Under the pieces are notes generated by a model that worked only from the letters and a program-made list of their open reading frames with translations, was not told the origin of the DNA and ran no database searches. Source: CAWCWN01 sp963799245 (GTDB lineage: Bacteria; Chloroflexota; Ktedonobacteria; Ktedonobacterales; Ktedonobacteraceae). From it: a stretch of 64,000 nt of DNA. Location: contig CAWCWN010000003.1 in NCBI GenBank assembly GCA_963799245.1, positions 868,001 to 932,000 on the forward strand. The letters are read 5' to 3'. This document shows, piece after piece, positions 18,115-27,473 of this stretch (its first letter is position 1; each line of letters opens with the position of its first letter). A program made the translations under genes and the position numbers.

Positions 18115-18140
18115 TCAACCGCTCTGCTTGGAGTTATCTC

Positions 18141-19508
18141 ATGCATGTATCAATAGTGCTGGGCGCCGCTGGAGCCTTCTCGTGGTGGAATGTCCTCCAG
18201 TTCGTCGTGGCTTTTATCTCTTTCTTCATTTTTATCCTGGGCAGCGCGACCATCCTGGTCCTGGCCGAACGTAAGATCATGGGCTGGATGCAGGACCGCC
18301 TGGGTCCCATACACACGGGACCGTGGGGCCTATTGCAGACCGTGGCCGATATTGGCAAGCTGCTTTTGAAGGAGGACATTCACGCGAGCCGGACCGACAG
18401 GATCATCTTCTTACTCGCGCCCGCGGTCTTTCTCGCGCCCATCGTGGGTGCCTTTGCGGTCCTGCCCTTCTCGCCCTACGTGAGTATCCCGGGTAGCGCC
18501 CTGGCCACCGGGATTGTGTACTACGTGGCCATGAGTTCAATCGACGTGATCGGCGTAATTATGGCGGGCTGGGGTTCCAACAACAAATATTCCTTGATAG
18601 GTGGGCTGCGCTCCGCCGCGCAGATGATCTCATATGAGCTGCCACTGGTGCTGGCCCTGGTAGGCATTGTTATGCTCACCAGCGCCCTGGCCGGCACCGG
18701 CATTGGTACCATCTCCCTGAGCCAGATCATGGATTATCAGAACGTCTGGCCCGCTCACGGCGTAGGCATTCCCATCTTAGATTTCATCTTCCAGGGCTTT
18801 ACCCCCTGGGGCTGGTTCATCTTGATCCAGCCACTGATGCTCGTCATCTACTACACAAGTGGCCTGGCGGAGACAAATCGCCCACCCTTCGACCTGCCGG
18901 AAGCGGAATCGGAGCTGGTCGCCGGCTACCTCACCGAGTACAGTGGTATGCGCTGGGCGATGTTCTTCCTGGGCGAGTACGGCAACATGACCATCGTTTC
19001 AGCGATCACGACCTTCATGTTCCTGGGCGGCTGGTCCGGACCCGGCGTCGGCTACCTGACCGGGCTGAATAATCCCGGCTGGGGTCTGCTTGGTAACCTG
19101 TTAGCCATCGCCTACTTCGTCCTGAAGGTCTACACGCTCTGCTTCGTATTCATCTGGGTCCGCAGTACGCTGCCGCGCTTGCGCGCCGATCAGTTGATGC
19201 AGTTTGCCTGGTTGATCCTCATCCCGGTAACGCTGAGCAATATCCTGATTACCGGTCTGATCTACCTGATCGTGAGCTCGGTGCTCAATGCTCCTGGCGC
19301 GCAGTCATACATAAACCTGGTCTTCCTGGTCGTCACGGCGTGCGTCAACTGGGCGATGCTCTTCGTATTCATCAGAATTGTTGGCCGTGCGACAACCGCC
19401 ACGACGCGTAAGGCCCAGGCTCCCGCCATCCGTGCCCAACGCCGCGCCGAGACGGCCGCGCAGCTGCCCGAACGCGCCGGCGTCAGCAGCAGTGCCAGCC
19501 AATCATAG
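18141..19508 (+). CDS. nuoH: NADH-quinone oxidoreductase subunit H
   Basis: NuoH is the membrane subunit that lines the quinone channel of complex I. The protein has about eight to nine helices and the family motifs AERKIMGWMQDRLGP, GLLQTVADIGKLLLKEDI and AETNRPPFDLPEAESELVAG. At 455 residues it is longer than the usual 330-400; a C-terminal Ala/Arg-rich tail of about 45 residues follows the last helix. A GGAG site precedes ATG 18141. It is the last gene of this nuo cluster and ends 25 bases before two overlapping long inverted repeats. Confidence 0.96.
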   Translation: MHVSIVLGAAGAFSWWNVLQFVVAFISFFIFILGSATILVLAERKIMGWMQDRLGPIHTGPWGLLQTVADIGKLLLKEDIHASRTDRIIFLLAPAVFLAPIVGAFAVLPFSPYVSIPGSALATGIVYYVAMSSIDVIGVIMAGWGSNNKYSLIGGLRSAAQMISYELPLVLALVGIVMLTSALAGTGIGTISLSQIMDYQNVWPAHGVGIPILDFIFQGFTPWGWFILIQPLMLVIYYTSGLAETNRPPFDLPEAESELVAGYLTEYSGMRWAMFFLGEYGNMTIVSAITTFMFLGGWSGPGVGYLTGLNNPGWGLLGNLLAIAYFVLKVYTLCFVFIWVRSTLPRLRADQLMQFAWLILIPVTLSNILITGLIYLIVSSVLNAPGAQSYINLVFLVVTACVNWAMLFVFIRIVGRATTATTRKAQAPAIRAQRRAETAAQLPERAGVSSSASQS

Positions 19509-19532
19509 TAGCTACGACTCCAGCGCAAGAGA

Positions 19533-19575
19533 TGTTAGTGGGAAGTGCGGCCAGAAGCCGCACTTCCCACTAACA
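19533..19575. repeat. Perfect 19-bp inverted repeat after nuoH
   Basis: Arms 19533-19551 and 19557-19575 are exact complements with a 5-base loop CAGAA. There is no T-tract on either side. The last five bases are shared with a second, larger palindrome, so the two hairpins cannot both form fully on one RNA. It lies at the 3' end of the nuo operon and just beyond the 3' end of the convergent MBL-Rieske gene, so it may be a bidirectional terminator or RNA-end stabiliser. Confidence 0.85.
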
Positions 19576-19616
19576 CAACGATACGGCCCCGCGCGCGGGG
19601 CCGTATCGTTGTGTTA
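19571..19616. repeat. Perfect 46-bp palindrome between nuoH and the convergent Rieske gene
   Basis: Positions 19571-19593 are exactly complementary to 19594-19616, with GCG/CGC at the centre and no spacer. It sits six bases after the stop of the convergent gene at 19623. As RNA it could form a very stable hairpin in either direction; as DNA it could extrude a cruciform. No T-run follows. Confidence 0.88.
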
Positions 19617-19622
19617 CAGGTA

Positions 19623-21284
19623 TTAGCGCTGAGAGCGCCCGGCCTTCTCCTCGCTGGGAGGGATATACCAGCAATTATTACATTTATTGCTGAGGATCTC
19701 GGAGGGGTGCCGGTTATTCGACAGTTCAGGCCGGGCCACGCCTTCTGCTTCCCCCGCGCCATCGCTGCGCTGGGCAAAGAGTTTGCGGTCATCCGAGGTC
19801 AGACATTTGCCCGTCGCCAGTTCAAACTGCCAGCCGTGCATCGTACATGTCAGGATACCATCTTCAATCTTCCCAAAGCGAGTAAGATCGGCCTTGAGAT
19901 GCGGGCAGCGCCGTTGAATGCGATAGCCATCGCTTTCCCAGAACTGGTGCTCGGGATCTTTTTCCGCATAGTACCCCTCGATATATTGAATGCGTTCAGG
20001 CGAAAGGCCTTTGAAGAAGATATATACATACTCGTTGTACGGCCCCTTGCGCTCCGCCTTGAAGCGACAGGAGAGGAAGAGATCGTTGACCCAGTCCTCT
20101 ACATGACGAACAATGCTGGATTCGATCAGGGCGGGATCTACCTCGAAACGGTACTCCCACTCTTCACCCCGCCAGGGATAGACCCTGCGCTGTTGGAAGT
20201 CAAGCACCACGGCTTGCTCACCGCAGTCGAGCAGCAGGCGTCCGTTGACGCCAACGCAGGTGAGATCGGCAATCTGCAGCAGAGGTTCAAACCACTCGCG
20301 CAGCGACGAGCGAATATCGACCTGGCCGCGCGGCAACTCATCCTTCAGCTGCTGAATATGTGGCATCTGGCGCTCACGATACGCCTCGATGTAGGCCCGT
20401 TTATCGCTAAAGATGGCCTTTACCTGCTCATCGGGCATGGGGTGCTGCATCGTACAGCTGCCTGCGCCGAAGGTGGCGACGCTGCCAGGGATCATCAAGC
20501 GACCGTTCGCGTAGCCGTGTTCCTGCATATACTCCAGGAAGACCGTCTGGTCAGGGAAGGTATTCGTGGAATCGCGCTCAAAATCGTTAAACTCAAACAA
20601 TCCGTCATCCAGAAAACAGGGCGGTCCGGAGGAGGGTATGACAAAAGACGCGTCTACCTGCTGGATATAACGCAGCGCCCTCGCCATCTCGTTCTCGCGT
20701 TTTTTGCGGCCCAGCGCCTGCTGCATTTTCTCGGGATAGAGGTAGACCATAGGATACCAGATAGCCCCCGAGAATTGCAAGAAATGCGCGTCAAATGGTC
20801 CGAACTGCTTCAGGATATCCAGGTCTATAGGACGCGAGTCATTTTGATTGAAGATGCAGGCCTCTCCATCATTCACAATCAAACTGGAGTCGCCCAGCGG
20901 ACCATCGATGGGGGCGACCATAGCTACCGTCGTGATACGTAACCCGTCTATATCAACGCTCTGACAATTTTTTGTGGCGATGAATTTTGTAAAACCGACT
21001 TCGCGCAGGGCCCTCTCCAGCAAGGGCAGCGGATAGTCGGGCAGGATAACCGTCGTTTCCTTGCAGACATGCTCGCGCAAGAACTGCGGATCGAAATGGT
21101 CATGGTGCAAATGCGAAAGATAGAGGTACGTAGGATGGCTCAATTTTTCAACATCAACCTCCTCGTTGCTGGGGAAAGGAAACCAGGAGGCAAAGTAGGC
21201 CGGATTGAACCACGGGTCACACAGAATGCTGCCATGCCGCGTTGCGATAAATATGCCCGCCTGGCCTAGAAATGTCACATCCAT
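19623..21284 (-). CDS. MBL-fold protein with C-terminal Rieske [2Fe-2S] domain
   Basis: The 553-residue protein has an N-terminal metallo-beta-lactamase fold with the metal motif H58-x-H60-x-D62-H63 (SHLHHDHFD) and a C-terminal Rieske ferredoxin domain with C460-P-H462 and C480-x2-H483 (CPHLKAD and CTMHGW). This MBL plus Rieske pairing occurs in CMP-N-acetylneuraminate hydroxylase-like proteins, though there the order can differ. A CxxC pair near the C-terminus (CNNCW) could bind another metal. It is probably a cytoplasmic redox or oxygenase-like enzyme of unknown substrate. An AAGGAG site precedes the ATG. Neighbouring murI is divergent in function and gives no clear hint. Confidence 0.88.
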   Translation of the reverse strand: MDVTFLGQAGIFIATRHGSILCDPWFNPAYFASWFPFPSNEEVDVEKLSHPTYLYLSHLHHDHFDPQFLREHVCKETTVILPDYPLPLLERALREVGFTKFIATKNCQSVDIDGLRITTVAMVAPIDGPLGDSSLIVNDGEACIFNQNDSRPIDLDILKQFGPFDAHFLQFSGAIWYPMVYLYPEKMQQALGRKKRENEMARALRYIQQVDASFVIPSSGPPCFLDDGLFEFNDFERDSTNTFPDQTVFLEYMQEHGYANGRLMIPGSVATFGAGSCTMQHPMPDEQVKAIFSDKRAYIEAYRERQMPHIQQLKDELPRGQVDIRSSLREWFEPLLQIADLTCVGVNGRLLLDCGEQAVVLDFQQRRVYPWRGEEWEYRFEVDPALIESSIVRHVEDWVNDLFLSCRFKAERKGPYNEYVYIFFKGLSPERIQYIEGYYAEKDPEHQFWESDGYRIQRRCPHLKADLTRFGKIEDGILTCTMHGWQFELATGKCLTSDDRKLFAQRSDGAGEAEGVARPELSNNRHPSEILSNKCNNCWYIPPSEEKAGRSQR

Positions 21285-21357
21285 AAAAGCTGCTCCTTAT
21301 AGCATAACGATATCATCACGATTGCATAATACTCTTTAAAAAAAGTTACATAGTCCC

Positions 21358-22269
21358 TTAAGGTATAACCTGGCAGGCAACGACCGGGTAGTCCAGAATT
21401 TTAGCGGCGACATCGCTAAACGCAGTGGGATCACCACTGCACCACAGCTGCAGTTCGCCATACAGGTCATGTGGAGTAACGCGACGCACCAGGGCCTCGG
21501 CGTCCAGCACGGCATGCAGGCGGCGCGCTATCGCAGCTCCGCTATCAATAACCTGCACACCCGGGCCGGCAACGCGTGCGATGACTGGCCTGAGGGCCGG
21601 GAAATGCGTACAACCCAGGATGATGACATCAACCTCTGCTTGCAGCAAAGGGTTCAGCGCATGCCCCACTACCTCTTCAACAAGCGACCCGGCGAGCTCC
21701 CCGCGCTCCACCAGTGTGACCAGTTCGGGGCAGCCGACCGCAAAAACCCTGATGCCCCCGGCAAACTCATCAATCAATTGACGCAGGTAAATGGCCTTTG
21801 CAGCCTGGTTAGTCGCCGCAACTCCTATGCGGCCGCGACGCGTAGCGCGGGCCGCCGGTTTTACTGCCGGCACGACGCCGATAAAGGGGAGCGTAAAAGT
21901 CGCCCGCAGCGAGGTGAGGGCAGCCTGTGAAGCGGTATTGCAGGCGATAACAATGAGCTTCACGCCCTGTTCTGCCAGAAAGCGGCAGGCGCGGCTCGTC
22001 AACTCGACGATCTCCGCGTCTGTGCGAACGCCATAGGGACAGCGAGCAGTATCCCCAAAGTAAATATAGTTTTCAAACGGCAGCTCGCGCCGCAGAGCCG
22101 CAAGAATTGTTAAGCCGCCAGCACCCGAATCAAAAACGCCTATCGGAGCTCCAGTTTTACCCGTTGCCTCTGCTCGCTCGCGTTCAAATGCGCTTGAACT
22201 GCGCTCAGCGTCACGCGCAGGATAGACGTCGTGCGTTTCCACTATATCCTCTGAACTCAAGTCTTCCAT
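21358..22269 (-). CDS. murI: Glutamate racemase
   Basis: MurI makes D-glutamate for peptidoglycan. The 303-residue product has an N-terminal extension of about 40 residues before the usual start (PIGVFDSGAGGLTIL). Both catalytic cysteines are present in their motifs, IACNTAS and ILGCTHFP. The sequence YIYFGDTARCPYGVR is also typical. A later start would give the standard length of about 260 residues, but no better in-frame ATG was found close to the domain, so the longer form is kept. It follows the mutase gene on the same strand after 18 bases. Confidence 0.94.
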   Translation of the reverse strand: MEDLSSEDIVETHDVYPARDAERSSSAFERERAEATGKTGAPIGVFDSGAGGLTILAALRRELPFENYIYFGDTARCPYGVRTDAEIVELTSRACRFLAEQGVKLIVIACNTASQAALTSLRATFTLPFIGVVPAVKPAARATRRGRIGVAATNQAAKAIYLRQLIDEFAGGIRVFAVGCPELVTLVERGELAGSLVEEVVGHALNPLLQAEVDVIILGCTHFPALRPVIARVAGPGVQVIDSGAAIARRLHAVLDAEALVRRVTPHDLYGELQLWCSGDPTAFSDVAAKILDYPVVACQVIP

Positions 22270-22287
22270 GTGTTATTTCTTCTAGCT

Positions 22288-23955
22288 CTATTCTGCACTG
22301 CGAAATTCGTGTTGCTCGCCAAAAACCTGGCGCATGGTGTCACTAATTTCACCCAGGCTAGCATACACCTCTACCGCGGCAATAATGTAAGGGAGCAGAT
22401 TATCGCTCCCCGCCGCCGCGCCTTTCAGGGCCGTGAGGGCCTGTCGTACCTGCTCATTATCGCGCCGCTCGCGCAGAGCTGCTAGTTTCGCAGCCTGGCG
22501 TTCGCCAACGGAGGGATCAACGCGCATGAGGATCGGCCGCTGCTCGTCTTCCAGGGCAAAGCGGTTGACCCCCACCACGATAGCCTGCTGGCTGTCAAGG
22601 GCCTGCTGATAGTCGTAGGCAGCCTGTTCAATCTCGGCCTGCATAAAACCACGCTCGATGGCTCGCACGCTGCCGCCGAGGGCATCGATTTGCGCGATAT
22701 AGTCCCAGGCCTGCTCCTCGATCTTATTTGTCAGCGCTTCAACATAATAGGAGCCGGCCAAGGGATCTACTACGTCGGCTACGCCCGTTTCGTAGCCAAG
22801 GATCTGCTGAGTCCGCAATGCAACGCGGGCAGACTCCTCGGTAGGTAGTGAGAGCGCCTCATCCCTGGAGTTCGTATGCAGGGACTGTGTACCGCCTAGC
22901 ACAGCAGACAGGGCCTGGTAAGAGGTACGCACGATATTATTATCGGGCTGCTGCGCGGTGAGGGTCGAGCCAGCCGTCTGCGTATGGAAACGCAGCATCA
23001 TCGAACGGGGGTCCTGGGCATGAAAACGCTCACACATGATCCTGGCCCACATACGCCTGGCCGCCCGGAACTTGGCTACCTCCTCAAACAGGTTGTTGTG
23101 GCTGTTAAAAAAGAAGGAGAGCTGGCCCGCAAAGGTATCGACATCCAGTCCCGCTGCAACGGCTGCCTGGACATAGCTTATGGCGTTAGAGAGGGTGAAG
23201 GCTATCTCCTGCACGGCCGTGGCCCCTGCTTCGCGGACATGGTAGCCGCTGATGCTGATGGTATTCCAACGCGGCAGGTGCTCAGCGCAGTAGCTGAACA
23301 TATCGGTGACGATACGCATAGAGTGGTGAGGCGGGTAGATATACGTGCCACGCGCGATATACTCTTTCAGCACGTCGTTCTGTACGGTACCTGAGAGCTC
23401 GCGCACTTCCACCCCCTGCTTTTTCGCCACCGCTATATAGAGAGAGAGCAGTATACTGGCCGTCGCATTAATCGTCATTGAGGTACTGATACGCTCAAGC
23501 GGCAGGCCATGCAGCAGTGTCTCCATATCTTCCAGGCTGGAGATCGAAACACCGACTTTGCCCACCTCCCCCTCTGAGAGGGGATGATCAGCGTCATAGC
23601 CCATCTGGGTGGGTAGGTCAAAAGCAACGGAGAGGCCCGTGGTTCCTTGCGCGAGCAGAAAATGATAGCGCCTATTGGACTCCTCGGCCGAGGCAAAACC
23701 CGCGTACTGGCGCATCGTCCACAGGCGCGAGCGGTACATGGTGGGCTGGACACCACGTGTAAAAGGATACTCACCTGGATAGCCTAACTTTGCTTGGACG
23801 TCAAATTGCTGCAGGTCTTCTTGAGTGGCCACGTCCGGCACTTCAATATTTGAGCTGGTCGTAAACGTCTGCTGCCGTTCCGGCGTCATTTCCCTGGCCT
23901 TACGCGCGGTCGTTGCCCGCCACTCCTCGAGATTTTTGCTCATATGCGGCTCCAT
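22288..23955 (-). CDS. Methylmalonyl-CoA mutase large-subunit catalytic domain
   Basis: The enzyme interconverts methylmalonyl-CoA and succinyl-CoA. The 555-residue protein covers the substrate-binding barrel only: PFTRGVQPTMYRSRLWTMRQYAG, FDLPTQMGYDADHP and ISISGYHVREAGA are clear family motifs. The B12-binding domain, normally after it or on a small subunit, is absent, so a separate cobalamin-binding subunit must be encoded elsewhere. A GAAGGAGGG site is upstream; an internal ATG at 23943 is an alternative start. The biotin carrier gene 0.4 kb away on the same strand suggests propionyl-CoA metabolism. Confidence 0.93.
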   Translation of the reverse strand: MEPHMSKNLEEWRATTARKAREMTPERQQTFTTSSNIEVPDVATQEDLQQFDVQAKLGYPGEYPFTRGVQPTMYRSRLWTMRQYAGFASAEESNRRYHFLLAQGTTGLSVAFDLPTQMGYDADHPLSEGEVGKVGVSISSLEDMETLLHGLPLERISTSMTINATASILLSLYIAVAKKQGVEVRELSGTVQNDVLKEYIARGTYIYPPHHSMRIVTDMFSYCAEHLPRWNTISISGYHVREAGATAVQEIAFTLSNAISYVQAAVAAGLDVDTFAGQLSFFFNSHNNLFEEVAKFRAARRMWARIMCERFHAQDPRSMMLRFHTQTAGSTLTAQQPDNNIVRTSYQALSAVLGGTQSLHTNSRDEALSLPTEESARVALRTQQILGYETGVADVVDPLAGSYYVEALTNKIEEQAWDYIAQIDALGGSVRAIERGFMQAEIEQAAYDYQQALDSQQAIVVGVNRFALEDEQRPILMRVDPSVGERQAAKLAALRERRDNEQVRQALTALKGAAAGSDNLLPYIIAAVEVYASLGEISDTMRQVFGEQHEFRSAE

Positions 23956-24121
23956 AATGACAGCATCCCTCCTTCGTTATCACTGGCATTATAACATATG
24001 CAAGCGAGTACGAAGATCACAGTGCGCTAACAGAAATCCCGCCGCGGCAAGAACAGACCAGGGCGCGACAGCATATGCTACAATGTAGTCTGTAGTCAAG
24101 CATAGGGTGAGGTCGCATTAC

Positions 24122-24349
24122 ATGCTGAGCAAAATCAAGAACATAAATCTATCCTGGGGGGTCGCCATCACCCTCCTGCTGGGGGGAATGACCGTACAGA
24201 TTACCTACAGCCTCGAGGTCTTCGGGCGCAATAGCGTTATCCCACTGCTGCTTGGCCTCAGTATCGTCGCCGTGGGGCTGTTGTTTGTGCTCGGGATCTT
24301 TTTGTTACGCCGCAGCGCCAGCAGGAGCAGCGGCGGACCAGCAGAGTAG
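24122..24349 (+). CDS. Small two-helix membrane protein of unknown function
   Basis: This protein of 75 residues starts at ATG 24122 behind a GTGAGG site; a GTG at 24107 is a possible earlier start but overlaps that site. Two hydrophobic helices (about residues 9-30 and 38-61) are followed by a short basic and Ser/Gly tail, RRSASRSSGGPAE. No motif was recognised. It is divergent from the mutase gene and convergent with the biotin-carrier gene, ending 10 bases before that gene's stop. Confidence 0.6.
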   Translation: MLSKIKNINLSWGVAITLLLGGMTVQITYSLEVFGRNSVIPLLLGLSIVAVGLLFVLGIFLLRRSASRSSGGPAE

Positions 24350-24359
24350 CAAAGCCAGG

Positions 24360-24914
24360 CTAATCCGCGCTGATCACCACCAGGACATCACCCTGGTTGA
24401 CGGTCTGGCCTTTGCTGATCTTAATTGCTTTAAGACGGCCGGATCTGGGGGCTGCGAGATCATTCTCCATCTTCATGGCCTCCAGGATGACAACCGTCTG
24501 GCCGCGGGCAATGTGCGCCCCGACCTCCAGAGGGATGCCGATGACCAGGCCAGGCATAGGCGCCCGCACGCGAGCTTCACCGGCGTCATGGGCCGATGCC
24601 GCCGCTCCTGCCAGAGTCTTCTCGCGCTCATCCTCCACGGACACCTCAAAACGCCGGCCCGCGAACTGCACCTCGTAGGCCAGGCCACTATTTTCATCGG
24701 GGTTGGCGATGCGCCGGGCAAAAATCTCGTAAGATTTACCCGCGATGAGCAGGCTAAAACGCCCAGCAGGGCTCTTGGGATCGGCGGCCAGAGAAGCGAT
24801 GGGGCGCCAATCGATCATATACTTGCCGCCAGCAATGCTGATCTCTCGCTGGGGAGTCTCTTCGCCGGTCTCAATACGGTAGGTCTGCTCGTTGACCGTG
24901 GAACTATAGGGCAT
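24360..24914 (-). CDS. Biotin carboxyl carrier protein of an acyl-CoA carboxylase
   Basis: The protein carries a biotinyl domain at the C-terminus with the modification motif EAMKMEND (Lys148 of 184) preceded by APMPGLV. An N-terminal region of about 110 residues resembles the BT-domain-like linker of propionyl- or acetyl-CoA carboxylase alpha subunits, but the biotin carboxylase itself is not present. ATG 24914 has an AGAGGTG site eight bases upstream and was chosen over 24935. Nearness to methylmalonyl-CoA mutase fits a role in carboxylating propionyl-CoA, which is an inference. Confidence 0.88.
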   Translation of the reverse strand: MPYSSTVNEQTYRIETGEETPQREISIAGGKYMIDWRPIASLAADPKSPAGRFSLLIAGKSYEIFARRIANPDENSGLAYEVQFAGRRFEVSVEDEREKTLAGAAASAHDAGEARVRAPMPGLVIGIPLEVGAHIARGQTVVILEAMKMENDLAAPRSGRLKAIKISKGQTVNQGDVLVVISAD

Positions 24915-25110
24915 TTGCTTGCACCTCTTCAACACTGCGTGAGTACTCTACTCACCTTGACAATAGTATAACATATTCCCTTGCCTGGATTCTAATACAT
25001 TTCTAACACTTCTCCTACATCTTTCTAACACATACTATGGCATACTAAGCTGCAGGAGTTGAACGGGTAGTGTTAACGCCGCTTCCAGGCTGCAAATCAA
25101 GGCGGAGACC

Positions 25111-25341
25111 ATGTACGTAGAGGATAATTCTGTACAATCGAACAATAACCAATCGCCGCTGCGCAAACAGCAGCAGCCTCTGCGCTGTGCTAATTGCGAT
25201 ATAGATATCCTCTGGCCTCCAACGCTTGTGCAGGGAAAAAACTTTTGCTGCACAGGCTGTGCCGCCGGCGGGCCCTGTAATTGTGATTACTCACAGTATC
25301 GTTCGGTCAACATTGCGGGGGTTATTCACTATCTCGAATAA
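25111..25341 (+). CDS. Cysteine-rich putative metal-binding protein
   Basis: The 76-residue protein has a polar N-terminal third and then a compact cluster of cysteines, CANC at about 26-29, CCTGC at about 46-50 and CNC at about 56-58, spaced like a treble-clef or TRASH-type metal site. It resembles small soluble zinc or heavy-metal-binding proteins but I do not recognise a named family. It starts 74 bases before groES and may share its upstream region. Two copies of TTTCTAACAC lie about 100 bases upstream (near 25001 and 25021), possibly an operator. Confidence 0.6.
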   Translation: MYVEDNSVQSNNNQSPLRKQQQPLRCANCDIDILWPPTLVQGKNFCCTGCAAGGPCNCDYSQYRSVNIAGVIHYLE

Positions 25342-25414
25342 GCAATTGCAAGCGCAATTGAAGCAAACCCGTTTATCAACAATCTCGCATAATGCATGAA
25401 AGGGAGTACAGATC

Positions 25415-25705
25415 GTGGCAAAAATTCGTCCTGTTGGTGACCGCGTGGTAGTAAAGCCAGCGGCAAAAGAAGAAGTCACAAAAAGCGGCATCGTTATTCC
25501 GGACACCGCAAAAGAGAAACCCCAGGAAGGCACAGTGATTGCCGTTGGCAGTGGCCGCCTGCTCGATAATGGCGACCGCGCCGCTATTGATGTACGCGAG
25601 GGTGATCGCATTCTGTTCGCCAAGTATGGTGGCACCGAGTTCAAGTTGGATGGCGAAGAGTACCTGGTGCTTAAAGAGAATGACATTCTCGCCATTATTG
25701 GCTAA
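25415..25705 (+). CDS. groES: Co-chaperonin GroES
   Basis: GroES caps the GroEL ring during folding. The 96-residue length is standard, from GTG 25415. The family motifs are clear: IRPVGDRVVVKP near the start, the mobile loop around EVTKSGIVIP, and YGGTEFKLDGEEYLVL near the end. It is 24 bases before groEL. I looked for the CIRCE operator of HrcA-type control in the upstream region and did not find it, so heat-shock control here is probably of another type. Confidence 0.97.
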   Translation: MAKIRPVGDRVVVKPAAKEEVTKSGIVIPDTAKEKPQEGTVIAVGSGRLLDNGDRAAIDVREGDRILFAKYGGTEFKLDGEEYLVLKENDILAIIG

Positions 25706-25729
25706 GTTTGAAGGGAAGGAACAATAACC

Positions 25730-27355
<1,626 letters not shown>

Positions 27356-27379
27356 CCACGGCCGGCTAATCATTCCCTG

Positions 27380-27427
27380 TGTAGTGAGAGCGCGTGCGGC
27401 CTGCAGGCCGCACGCGCTCTCACTACA
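27380..27427. repeat. Perfect 48-bp palindrome after groEL
   Basis: Positions 27380-27403 are exactly complementary to 27404-27427, centred on CTG/CAG. It lies between the groEL stop and the convergent zinc-ribbon gene, 46 bases from that gene's end. No T-run is present. It is one of five similar long palindromes in the window, all of unrelated sequence. Confidence 0.88.
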
Positions 27428-27473
27428 TCCTGTATCTATCTTCTTAAGCTGCGCCTGGGGCGCAGCGCGGCGA

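Noticed and set aside
25342..25414. CIRCE operator upstream of groES
   Set aside because: No TTAGCACTC-N9-GAGTGCTAA or close variant was found; only short CAATTG repeats.
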